Assembly (NCBI RefSeq): GCF_002931555.1
Contig: NZ_PSTZ01000007.1
Location: 1,054,001 to 1,118,000 of the forward strand
Direction of reading: 5' to 3'
Source: Pseudoclavibacter sp. RFBB5
GTDB lineage: Bacteria; Actinomycetota; Actinomycetes; Actinomycetales; Microbacteriaceae
DNA: 64,000 nucleotides
In this document: positions 56,701 through 64,000 of the stretch, one piece after another
Layout: each line of letters begins with the position of its first letter
How positions within the stretch are numbered: position 1 is the stretch's first letter
The notes under the pieces: model-generated
Databases searched by the model: none
What the model saw: only the letters and a program-made list of their open reading frames with translations
What the model was told of the DNA's origin: nothing
Position numbers and translations under genes: made by a program

Positions 56701-58029
56701 TCAGGACGAACGGAACGTCTCGCGGCCCCACACCCAAGAGAGACACGCGATGGCGAGCATCAGCGACGAGACGATGATCGCCCAGGTGAACCCGAAGAGG
56801 TCGGCGATGACGCCGGCCACGATCGGGCCGAGGATGCTCCCACCGTCCTGCGTCATCTGGTACGTGGAGAGCACCTGGCCGCCGCTGCGTCCGTAGCCGA
56901 TGATGTCGGAGATCACGGCCTGCTCCGCGGGGGCCGCGAGCCCGGAGCCCAGTCCCAGCACGAAGCTCAGCGCGAGCATCGTGGCGATATCGCTGGCGAA
57001 CGCCGTCGCGAACATCGCCACCGCCGAGACGCCGAGGCCGATGAGGATGAACGGGCGACGCCCGACACGGTCCGTCTTCCGCCCCGCATACTGCAGCGAG
57101 ACGACGTTGCCGACCGCGCCGACGGCGATGACGACCCCGATCACCCAGGGCTCCTGGCTGATGCTTGTCGCGACGAACAAGGGAAGGATCGCCGTCCGCA
57201 CGCCGAAGTTCGCCCATCCGTTCGCGAAGCCGAACACGAGCGAGGCACGATAGGCGGAGTCCTGGAGCGCCTCGCGCAGGGACTTCGGCTCGAGCTTCCT
57301 CATGCCGGGGGCTCGGTCGTCGCCGGCATCGTGCAGTCCGGCCTCCTCGGCGGCCTTCTTGGCAGTGACGCGGTGCGCGCGCCCCATCATGACCCCGACG
57401 ATGGCCGCGGCGATGACGAGGGTGCCCGAGTAGACGAGGAACGGCACGCCGATGCCGAACTGCGCGAGCGCCCCGCCGACCGCGGGTCCGGCGATGTTGC
57501 CGACGAGGAAGATGCCGCCCCAGAGGGCCGAGATGCGCCCGCGGATCTGCGGCGGCGAGTAGCGCGCGATCATGCCGGCGGCGGAGATCGTGAACATCAC
57601 GGACCCGACGCCACCGAGCCCCCGGAAGACGAGCAGCTGCCAGTAGTCCTGAGCGAACGCCACGGCGGCCGTCGACGCCGCCACGATGAGGAGTCCCGCG
57701 ACGTAGATGCGCCGCTCCCCCAGCTTGTTGATGAGGGCGCCTGCCCCGGGGGCGAACACGAGCCTCATGAACGCGAACGCGCTCACGACCACCGAGACCA
57801 GCGTCGCGCCGACGCCGAAGCTCAACGCGTACTGGGGCAGCACGGGCACGATGAGCGCAAAGCCGATCGCGATGAAGAACGTGGCGACGAGCAGCACCCA
57901 GATCTCTGCGGGGATGGGAGGCCTGGGGCCGTCCGCGCTCGAGACGACAGGGGTCTGTCCGGTGGTGGGATGCTCGGGATCCGAACCAGGCACGTTGGGG
58001 TCGTTCGGTTCGATGGCCCGCTCAGCCAT
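56701..58029 (-). CDS. MFS transporter (tetracycline/multidrug-efflux-like)
   Basis: 442 residues, 12 helices, with about 50 cytoplasmic residues first. EIWVLLVATFFIAIGFALIV, APGAGALINKLGERRIYVAG (motif A) and the second-half QYAGRKTDRVGRRPFILIG are clear. It is likely a proton-driven exporter of unknown substrate. Its first 8 bp overlap the small conserved gene upstream, so the two are co-translated. Confidence 0.88.
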   Translation of the reverse strand: MAERAIEPNDPNVPGSDPEHPTTGQTPVVSSADGPRPPIPAEIWVLLVATFFIAIGFALIVPVLPQYALSFGVGATLVSVVVSAFAFMRLVFAPGAGALINKLGERRIYVAGLLIVAASTAAVAFAQDYWQLLVFRGLGGVGSVMFTISAAGMIARYSPPQIRGRISALWGGIFLVGNIAGPAVGGALAQFGIGVPFLVYSGTLVIAAAIVGVMMGRAHRVTAKKAAEEAGLHDAGDDRAPGMRKLEPKSLREALQDSAYRASLVFGFANGWANFGVRTAILPLFVATSISQEPWVIGVVIAVGAVGNVVSLQYAGRKTDRVGRRPFILIGLGVSAVAMFATAFASDIATMLALSFVLGLGSGLAAPAEQAVISDIIGYGRSGGQVLSTYQMTQDGGSILGPIVAGVIADLFGFTWAIIVSSLMLAIACLSWVWGRETFRSS

Positions 58030-58288
58030 AGTGCGGTGGCTTGTCGGCGCGCAGCCGGTCGTCGTTGGGCCCCCTGGGGCTTTCAGCACGGTCGTCGGCG
58101 TAGCGCACGTCGGCGTCGCCCCAGGCGCTCGGAGAGTCCTCGCCGGCGAGCACGGCGGGCTCACGCCTGCCGTCGACAGACTGCGGCGCTGGGTCGCTGC
58201 CGGGCGGCGGCGCCGTCGTCACGCGGCGTCGCGGCTTGCGCCCGATGGGCGTCGATGCAGGCTCGCTCTGGTCGTTCGAGTGGGTCAC
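58022..58288 (-). CDS. Small conserved hypothetical protein (88 aa)
   Basis: From a GTG located 2 bp after the helicase-like stop. Basic N-terminus (GRKPRRRVTTAPPPGSDP), then WGDADVRYADDRAES and GPNDDRLRADKPPHYG, the end I associate with a small actinobacterial protein. No fold is predicted. Overlap with the MFS gene (8 bp) and near-contact with the helicase-like gene make one tight transcription unit of three. Confidence 0.72.
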   Translation of the reverse strand: MTHSNDQSEPASTPIGRKPRRRVTTAPPPGSDPAPQSVDGRREPAVLAGEDSPSAWGDADVRYADDRAESPRGPNDDRLRADKPPHYG

Positions 58289-58290
58289 GC

Positions 58291-61200
58291 TCAGCTCGAA
58301 CCGCCGGGCTCGCCCGGGCGAGCGATCGCGATCTGCTGATTGCCATCGGGCAGCGTGACCGACGCGAGGCTCGCGCTTGCCGCGGCCCCCGCATCCGTCG
58401 TTGACCGACCGGAGGTCAGCTCACCCAGCTCTCCCTGCATCGAGCCGGCCGCGATACCGGCCGTCTCAGCGGGCAGCGGCACCTTGAGGGCCTTGCCGAT
58501 GCGACGCGCGACGGCCTCAGGGTGCGCGAACAGCTCGAAGGAGTGCACGCGCAGGTAGTACCAGCCGAGGCGCTTGAGGAGTTCTGGGCGCAGGCGCAGC
58601 GTCTCGCGCAGCGTCGCATCCGCAGAGCCCGCGATGCGCAGGTCGAGCCCGTCCGTGTCGATCGCGATCGCCCGGCCGCGGTAGGCGGCGGCCAGCGGGA
58701 TGCGTCCGCGGTGGAAGAGCTCGACGGTCATGCCGAAGGACTCGAGTCGGTTCGCGAGGTCGAGCAGCATGGGCGGTGCCTCGACGTCGCGTGCCTCGCC
58801 GTCACCCTCCTCGTCGGTCGCGGGGTCTCCGGCAGTGGGCTCAGACGGTGCGGCGCTGCCAGCGGGCGTGCCTGCCTTGGCCGCCTCCGGGTCGGCTTCA
58901 CCGAGGATCTGCGCCAGGCCGAGAACGCCCCGCGACATGCGCGACGGGTCGAGCTCGCCGGGCCGGATGCAGGAGACGACCACGAGCGACCGGCGGGCAC
59001 GCGTCATGGCGACGGCAAGCGCACGTTCGCCGAGCTCGGTGCCGAGCACTCCGAAGTTCGCGAGGACGCGGCCGTGCGGCGTTCGGCCGAAGCCGATCGA
59101 GAAGATCACGCGGTCGCGCGACTGGGCGGTGGCCAGCTCGATCGTCGTGACGGTGAACGGCTCGCCGCGGGCTGAGGTGAAGAACTCGGCGATGTCGCTC
59201 CGTCGGGAAGCCGCGGAGTAGACGGCCTGCTCGACTCGACGGGCGTGCAGGGCGGACGCGGTGACGACCATGAGCGACTCGCGGGGGCGGTGGACGGCGT
59301 GGTCGACGACGAGTTCGACGACGCGGCTCACCTCGGCGTCCGTCGATTCGACGCCGCCGGTGATCGGGTCGGGAAGCCCCGTTCCGTTCTCCACGAACGA
59401 GAAGCTGAGGCTCGAGTGGCCGAGCAACGTGCCAGCCCAGGGCATGGAGCGGATCCGCCCCTTGTAGAAGCGCCGGTTGACGAGTTCAGCGAGGTCTTCG
59501 CCACCCGCGCGGTAGCTGCGCGTGAGCGCGTGCTCCGGCAGGAACTCGGCGAGCCGCGAGTACACGGACTCGCCGACCTGGTCGGTGTGCCGGAGACCCC
59601 ACGTGTCCGTGCTGTCGGCCGACGGTCGGGTCACGGCGACCGTGAACGGCGTCGGGTACTGGGTGACCGGGTCCCCGAACGCGACGACCTGGTCGCCACG
59701 ACGGATCGCCCCGATGCTCTCGGCGATCGACATCGTTCCCGCATCCACCAGGACGACGGTGTCGAAGTGGATGCGCTCGCTGACGAGCGGCACATCGTAT
59801 GGAGTCGTGAGCCAGAGCTGAGCGATGCTCTTCGAGACGTCGCCAGCTTCGAGGGCGAGCTTCGTGGAGGGCACGCCGGGGCGGCGCAGCAGCTGCCGCA
59901 GCGCATCCGCCTGCTCGCTGTAGTCGACGATCGCGACCTTCCATGCCTCGGCGAGCTGCCAGGCGAGCTGCGCCGCGGAGTGATCGGTGTGCGCCTGGTC
60001 GACGACCCTGAAGTCGCTCTCGAGTCGCGTCACGACCCGGGTGTTGGCGTTGAGGAGGGCCTTGTCGCGGTCGAGGAGGTCCTCCAGCACCGACTGCCAC
60101 CACGCGAGCTCGAGCTCGTCGCCGAGCGCATCCGCCTCGACGTGACGCTCGGAGAGGTCCTCGAGCAGCGGGGTGAGGCCGAGGTTCTCGAGGCGCTCGA
60201 TGATGGTGAGGCGCTCGACGATGTTGTGCAGCACCTCGCTGTCGGCCGCGAGTTCCGTGATGCGGGCCGGGAGGTCCGCCAGCGGCAGCTCGCTCAGCGA
60301 GACGGCGCCGGCGTCGACGAGCGGCTCGTCGAGGAGGCGCAGCTTCTCGGCCACCTCGCGGTGGAACTTCCTGACGTCCGAGATGCCGGTGGGGACGGTC
60401 GGGGTGGAGCCATCCGTGACGTAGCGGTGCCAGAGGATGCGCTGACGCTGGGCGAGCTTGAGCGACTCGTGGAGGTCCTCCACGACGACGCCGGGCCGCA
60501 CGTAGTCCTTCGCGAGCTGCCGCAGCTGGCGGCGGCGCGCCGACGTCAGGTCGCTGCCCTCCCGCTTGGGATTCGTGGCGTGGATGACGTCCGTCAGCGA
60601 GTGGTCGAAGACCGCCGGGCGGAAGCGGTCGAGCGTCTCGCGCAGGTCGAGCAGCAGGCGGAGGTAGATGCCGAGTTCGCCGTACGTCTCGGCGGGGCGC
60701 ATCCGGGTTCGGCCGACGAGCTCCTGCGCCCGGTCGATGACCTCGACCAGCACTCCCGCGTCGAGCTCAACGGCTGCCTCTTGCGCGCGGTTCGCTTCGT
60801 CGGTTGACTCGAACGAGACGCCGTACCAGGGCGAGTCGTCCGGGCCGTACTTGAACTGGCCGAGCTCGCCGGCGGCGCGGAGCTGACGCGCGATCGCATC
60901 GCGGCCCGTGGCGATGGCCTCGATGGCGTCGCGGTCGAGACGCGCCGTCGTGATGGGCGGGTGCTCTCGCAGCTCGAGGCGGGAGAGCTCCTCGAGGGCG
61001 TCGAGCGCGGAGACGCCGAGCGCGGGGTCAGGGTGCACGAGTGCGTCGCGGTAGTCGGCGAGCACGTGGCGGAGACGGACGAGCGCGTCGTCGAGCTCGT
61101 GCATCGCGGGCTTACGAGCCTTCTCGTTGCGCGAGATGGATGCGATCGCGTCACGGCGGAGGGTTCGTGGCGTCACGGCGAGGCCCTCGAGTCCCACGCT

Positions 61201-62538
61201 CTTGAGGCGAGCCCTGATGGCGCGGATGCTCGCTGAGCGTGGCGTGACGACGAGGACGCGCTTGCCGTCGGCGACGAGCAGACCGAGCGCGTTGATGACG
61301 GTCTGCGTGAGGCCGGTGCCAGGCATCGTGTTGATGACGGCTGAGTTGCCGGCCGCGATCGCGTCGACGACGCGCTCCTGCTCGGTATCCGCGTCCAGCA
61401 GGAACCGGTCCCCGACCGGGTCGCGACGGTCTGGGCTTGGCCGCTGCTCGGCGGGCCGCGGCGCGGCGACCTGGCGGCGTGCTTCCTCGTCACCCGCGAG
61501 GGCTCGAAGCACCGGGTGGGTGAGCTCGTTGGTGTCGCGGAGCATGGCGCTTGCCACCTCGCCGAAGCTCGAGATGACGGCGCGGGCCGAGACCGTGAAC
61601 TGCGGGATGGACGCGCCGAGCGCTCGCGTGCGGTCGAAGACCTGCTGCGGCAGGAAGGCGTCGTTGGACTTCGCGAGCTCGAGGAGCTCGGCCACTGGGA
61701 GGCGCACGCCGAAGTGCTGCGCGAGGTGGCGCACGAGTGAGGCGTTCACGCGACTCGGGCCCTTGAGCGTGAACTCGTAGTCGCGACCTGCACGGCGCAG
61801 GTCGACCGTGCGAGTGAGGATGGGCGCGCGGAAGTGCTTCCCGTCCTGCGTCCACTCGGCGAAGCCCGTGGCGAGCTGGATCGTGCTCATGCCGCGGCCG
61901 GCGAGCAGCTCGGTGCCCTTCTGCGCGATGAGGTCGGCGGCGTCCCGAGCGCCACGGAACGACGAGTTCTCGCGCACGAGCGCCGACAGCAGCACGGTCT
62001 TGCCCGCAGCGAATGGCGCGATGCCGCCGGGGTGCGCGCTGGTGAGTTCGACGTACGTGCCTGGTTCGTCGGCGAAGTCGAGGAGCGGAGATGGTCCGCC
62101 GAGTTGCGCCAGCTCGTGCAGCCAGGCGTCCTGGGCTGCGTCGACGGCCGCTTCGAGCGCCCGCGCCTGCTCGGCGCGTTCGAGGTCCAGCGCGGTGAGC
62201 TCCTGCTCGTCCTCCGATGGCACTGGGTGGGTCTTGCGTTCGTGCGCTACCGCATCCGCTACCCAGGAGCGGCCGCGAGTGAGACTCGGACCGTCGGCGT
62301 TCCGTGCGCGCACACCGTCTTCGTGGTCGCGTCCGAGGTCGAGGGACTGGCCGTTGTCGTGGTCATCGCGGTCGCCCTCACCACGCTCGGCGCGCTCGCG
62401 CTCGAGGCGTTCCCGCACCGGACTCAGGTCGGGAATCGGCTCCGTCTCATTGTTTGTGGGCGCACCCTTGCCGGAGCCGTGATCGTCGCTCTTCGCGTCG
62501 CCCGGCTCTGAACCTCGTTTACGAAACAGACCCCACAC
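58291..62538 (-). CDS. Helicase-like protein with degenerate ATPase motifs and nuclease-fold C-terminus (DUF4011-type)
   Basis: 1415 residues. Charged N-terminus (1-110), then a DUF4011-like region. The superfamily 1-like core begins near 380: the P-loop reads MPGTGLTQT (405-413) with Leu instead of the catalytic Lys. The Walker B equivalent VVLVDAGTM (928-936) has Ala instead of Glu. AFGDPVTQYP corresponds to motif III, and ERALAVAMTRARRSLVVVS keeps the motif VI arginine. About residues 1250-1370 resemble the MTES_1575-type restriction-endonuclease fold (AIAIDTDGLDLR, LKRLGWYYLRVHS), with only part of the active site. ATP hydrolysis is doubtful. The start GTG at 62538 follows TACAGT by 7 nt; GTG 62547 is the alternative. 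It heads an operon with the 88-aa protein and an MFS transporter. Confidence 0.75.
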   Translation of the reverse strand: MWGLFRKRGSEPGDAKSDDHGSGKGAPTNNETEPIPDLSPVRERLERERAERGEGDRDDHDNGQSLDLGRDHEDGVRARNADGPSLTRGRSWVADAVAHERKTHPVPSEDEQELTALDLERAEQARALEAAVDAAQDAWLHELAQLGGPSPLLDFADEPGTYVELTSAHPGGIAPFAAGKTVLLSALVRENSSFRGARDAADLIAQKGTELLAGRGMSTIQLATGFAEWTQDGKHFRAPILTRTVDLRRAGRDYEFTLKGPSRVNASLVRHLAQHFGVRLPVAELLELAKSNDAFLPQQVFDRTRALGASIPQFTVSARAVISSFGEVASAMLRDTNELTHPVLRALAGDEEARRQVAAPRPAEQRPSPDRRDPVGDRFLLDADTEQERVVDAIAAGNSAVINTMPGTGLTQTVINALGLLVADGKRVLVVTPRSASIRAIRARLKSVGLEGLAVTPRTLRRDAIASISRNEKARKPAMHELDDALVRLRHVLADYRDALVHPDPALGVSALDALEELSRLELREHPPITTARLDRDAIEAIATGRDAIARQLRAAGELGQFKYGPDDSPWYGVSFESTDEANRAQEAAVELDAGVLVEVIDRAQELVGRTRMRPAETYGELGIYLRLLLDLRETLDRFRPAVFDHSLTDVIHATNPKREGSDLTSARRRQLRQLAKDYVRPGVVVEDLHESLKLAQRQRILWHRYVTDGSTPTVPTGISDVRKFHREVAEKLRLLDEPLVDAGAVSLSELPLADLPARITELAADSEVLHNIVERLTIIERLENLGLTPLLEDLSERHVEADALGDELELAWWQSVLEDLLDRDKALLNANTRVVTRLESDFRVVDQAHTDHSAAQLAWQLAEAWKVAIVDYSEQADALRQLLRRPGVPSTKLALEAGDVSKSIAQLWLTTPYDVPLVSERIHFDTVVLVDAGTMSIAESIGAIRRGDQVVAFGDPVTQYPTPFTVAVTRPSADSTDTWGLRHTDQVGESVYSRLAEFLPEHALTRSYRAGGEDLAELVNRRFYKGRIRSMPWAGTLLGHSSLSFSFVENGTGLPDPITGGVESTDAEVSRVVELVVDHAVHRPRESLMVVTASALHARRVEQAVYSAASRRSDIAEFFTSARGEPFTVTTIELATAQSRDRVIFSIGFGRTPHGRVLANFGVLGTELGERALAVAMTRARRSLVVVSCIRPGELDPSRMSRGVLGLAQILGEADPEAAKAGTPAGSAAPSEPTAGDPATDEEGDGEARDVEAPPMLLDLANRLESFGMTVELFHRGRIPLAAAYRGRAIAIDTDGLDLRIAGSADATLRETLRLRPELLKRLGWYYLRVHSFELFAHPEAVARRIGKALKVPLPAETAGIAAGSMQGELGELTSGRSTTDAGAAASASLASVTLPDGNQQIAIARPGEPGGSS

Positions 62539-62545
62539 GCGTGAC

Positions 62546-62551
62546 ACTGTA
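62546..62551 (-). promoter_or_regulatory. -10 hexamer TACAGT of the helicase-like gene
   Basis: TACAGT on the minus strand, exactly 7 nt before GTG 62538. It favours that start over the GTG at 62547, which overlaps the hexamer. Confidence 0.5.
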
Positions 62552-62605
62552 AGTGTCTCGGCCGGTCGGAGGGTGGAGGCGCGCGTGGGTTGCGCCGAGC
62601 TTGGC

Positions 62606-63022
62606 CTAGTTTTCGCGCGACTCGGGGTCGGTACCGTACGGCGGCACCTGACCGGCTGCCCCATCCCCGCCGACCGTCTCCGACCTGTTCCGCCCCCGGA
62701 TGGCGTTCACGATGAACACGATGCCGACGACGATGACGGCAGCCGGCCACAGCTCCCAGATGTTGCCGAGCCCGCCGAGCACGAGCTCGTTGAGTAAGAA
62801 GAACGCGCCGACGGCGATGAGGATCCACCCCCACCAGTTGCGGATGCTCGTGATCAGGGCGACGACACCCACGATCATGGGGAAGATCGGCCAGAGGATG
62901 CCCCACTCTATGGGGAGGATGCCGAGACGGTCGAGGAGGTAGGCGGTGCCCATGATGATGAGCCCGATGCCGAGGCCGATGGGGCCCGCGAGGCTCGCCC
63001 TTCGCTGTTCTGAGGTGCTCAT
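62606..63022 (-). CDS. Small membrane protein with LiaI/LiaF-like helices
   Basis: 138 residues. Four hydrophobic helices: PIGLGIGLIIMGTAYLLDRL, WGILWPIFPMIVGVVALITS, WWGWILIAVGAFFLLNELVL and IWELWPAAVIVVGIVFIVNA. The paired 'W..WP..li..G' helices are typical of LiaI-LiaF-like/DUF5668 proteins, envelope-stress related in other bacteria. The C-terminal 25 residues are soluble. Function unknown; 67 bp separate it from the helicase-like start downstream. Confidence 0.8.
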   Translation of the reverse strand: MSTSEQRRASLAGPIGLGIGLIIMGTAYLLDRLGILPIEWGILWPIFPMIVGVVALITSIRNWWGWILIAVGAFFLLNELVLGGLGNIWELWPAAVIVVGIVFIVNAIRGRNRSETVGGDGAAGQVPPYGTDPESREN

Positions 63023-63141
63023 GACCCAACACTTCCACTTCGAGCGGTCCACGGACCCGTTCGTTGCGAAATCATGATGAACTTCCGGCCGCTCCCAGGC
63101 TGCAGCGGGTCGCAGTGCGCGCGGAAGTCCGCGAGCACCGG

Positions 63142-63147
63142 TAGCAT
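63142..63147 (+). promoter_or_regulatory. -10 hexamer TAGCAT of tRNA-Arg
   Basis: TAGCAT ends 10 bp before the first tRNA base; no convincing -35 element is seen. Confidence 0.5.
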
Positions 63148-63157
63148 TGTCGCGCCA

Positions 63158-63232
63158 GCCTCTGTAGCTCAATGGAAGAGCAGTTGCGTCCTAAGCAAAC
63201 GGTTGGGGGTTCGAGTCCCTCCAGGGGCACCA
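63158..63232 (+). tRNA. tRNA-Arg (anticodon CCT), CCA encoded
   Basis: 75 nt including CCA. Acceptor GCCTCTG/CAGGGGC with one T-G pair, D arm GCTCAATGGAAGAGC, anticodon loop GTCCTAA with CCT reading AGG, T arm GGGGGTTCGAGTCCCTC. The outermost anticodon-stem pair is G27-A43, a mismatch. Position 32 is G, unusual but compatible with a tRNA. Confidence 0.94.
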
Positions 63233-63285
63233 GTTCTTCGGTGCATCGCAGCGGCCGCAATCCCGCGCTGGCACTAGTGGGTCCG

Positions 63286-63291
63286 TAGGAT
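63286..63291 (+). promoter_or_regulatory. -10 hexamer TAGGAT of the DinB-like gene
   Basis: TAGGAT ends 6 nt before the ATG at 63298. Confidence 0.45.
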
Positions 63292-63297
63292 CGGACC

Positions 63298-63840
63298 ATG
63301 ACGACGATCTTCGACGAGCAGCATCGCCCGGAGCCGCCGCTCGGCGAGGATGAGTGGTCGACGTTGAACGGCTTCCTCGACTTCCACCGGGCCACGCTCG
63401 CCTGGAAGGTGTCAGGGCTCAGCGCGGGTGACCTTGCGAAGACGCTGTCACCCAGCACCATGACCCTCGGGGGCCTCGTCAAGCACCTCACGTACGTCGA
63501 GGACGACTGGTTCGGCGTCGTCCTCCTCGGTGAGGAGCCGCGCGAACCGTGGGCCTCGATCGACTGGCAGGCCACGCCCGACTGGGAGTGGGACACCGCG
63601 CGAGACAGCGAGCCCTCCGAGCTCCTCGCAGCGTGGGAGGCCGCCGTATCGCGGTCACGAGCCGCGGCCGAGCGCGCCTTCCAGCTCGGCGGCCTCGAGC
63701 ACCCCGCGGCGAGCGGCTTCTCGGACGGCCGCATCCCGCGGCTGCGGTGGATCCTCATCCACATGGTCGAGGAGTACTCGCGGCACAACGGGCACGCCGA
63801 CCTGCTCCGCCAGGCGATCGACGGGAGCGTCGGCGAGTAG
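63298..63840 (+). CDS. DinB/DUF664 family protein (possible thiol-dependent transferase)
   Basis: 180 residues, four-helix DinB fold. The metal-binding histidines are in LGGLVKHLTYVEDDWF and HMVEEYSRHNGHADLLRQAI, the DUF664 pattern. Relatives include mycothiol- or bacillithiol-dependent detoxifying transferases; the substrate here is unknown. It stands 65 bp after tRNA-Arg with its own leaderless promoter. Confidence 0.92.
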   Translation: MTTIFDEQHRPEPPLGEDEWSTLNGFLDFHRATLAWKVSGLSAGDLAKTLSPSTMTLGGLVKHLTYVEDDWFGVVLLGEEPREPWASIDWQATPDWEWDTARDSEPSELLAAWEAAVSRSRAAAERAFQLGGLEHPAASGFSDGRIPRLRWILIHMVEEYSRHNGHADLLRQAIDGSVGE

Positions 63841-63887
63841 GGACTCCGGCTCCCCGCTGCACACACGTCTCGGCGAGGATCGCCTCC

Positions 63888-63893
63888 TACCCT
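63888..63893 (+). promoter_or_regulatory. -10 hexamer TACCCT of the terminal SDR gene
   Basis: TACCCT ends exactly 7 nt before the ATG at 63901. Confidence 0.45.
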
Positions 63894-63900
63894 TGCGGGC

Positions 63901-64000
63901 ATGACCTCATCGCAGACCTGGCTGATCACCGGCGCGAACCGCGGACTCGGACGCGCCCTCACCATCGCCGCACTCGATGCCGGCCACGACGTCGTCGCGA
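63901..64000 (+). CDS. Short-chain dehydrogenase/reductase, N-terminus only
   Basis: 33 codons to the window end: SSQTWLITGANRGLGRALTI and ALDAGHDVVA. TGANRGLG is the classical SDR cofactor motif. The remainder is outside the window. Confidence 0.9.
   Translation, partial: MTSSQTWLITGANRGLGRALTIAALDAGHDVVA

Overview
The window is very GC-rich, densely coded, and reads as a chromosomal segment of an actinobacterium, most likely of the family Microbacteriaceae (Micrococcales). The evidence is the neighbourhoods metG / rsmI / protein O-mannosyltransferase and mscL / FmdB / 5-formyl-THF cyclo-ligase / galU / rimJ / SepX-like protein, which are actinobacterial synteny blocks. A class Ib nrdHIEF operon, DtxR/IdeR-type iron boxes, a TTG-started surface protein with an LAXTG-type sorting signal and many leaderless promoters fit the same assignment. 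In about 19 genes a TANNNT hexamer ends 6 to 10 nt, most often exactly 7 nt, before the start codon. No phage, insertion sequence, CRISPR array or rRNA operon was found.

Layout. 1-2.8 kb: metG (partial) and rsmI leftwards, the mannosyltransferase rightwards. 2.9-4.0 kb: a Vsr/DUF559-like nuclease-fold gene flanked by two 54-nt palindromic repeats in the same orientation. 4-15 kb: an SDR enzyme, RecQ, an aldo/keto reductase, the large RNA helicase HrpA, a classical SDR and a GH13 alpha-glucosidase. 14.8-18 kb: a two-gene amino-acid ABC importer whose second polypeptide carries two binding domains fused to the permease. 18-22 kb: glutamate decarboxylase, a calcineurin-type phosphoesterase and two small proteins. 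22.3-26.5 kb: nrdHIEF with a paired NrdR-box promoter. 26.5-36.8 kb: two MFS transporters, a second aldo/keto reductase, a DUF4349 lipoprotein, a PRC-barrel protein, a YciI-like protein, thioredoxin, an SDR, a VOC protein, a tandem GNAT and an alpha/beta-hydrolase lacking its nucleophile.

36.8-41 kb: a 639-bp non-coding stretch with an iron box and a run of hairpins leading into a cold-shock gene, then a Thr-Pro repeat surface protein and a double-TetR regulator. 41-51 kb: an iron-siderophore uptake system split in two: two permeases diverging from a binding lipoprotein across one iron box, and, 4 kb away behind an AraC regulator, an ATPase plus siderophore-interacting reductase behind another iron box and a 24-codon leader ORF. 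A tRNA-Ala and several unrelated genes lie between. 51-58 kb: a proline-rich membrane protein, SepX-like protein, rimJ, galU, the cyclo-ligase, FmdB, mscL and an MFS transporter. 58-64 kb: a small conserved protein, a 1415-residue helicase-like protein with degenerate ATPase motifs and a nuclease-like C-terminus, a small membrane protein, tRNA-Arg, a DinB-like protein and the start of an SDR.

No complete unknown system can be proved from sequence alone. The best candidates are the repeat-flanked nuclease gene (2.9-4.0 kb), the ATPase-dead helicase/nuclease protein (58-62.5 kb) and the hairpin-rich leader of the cold-shock gene.
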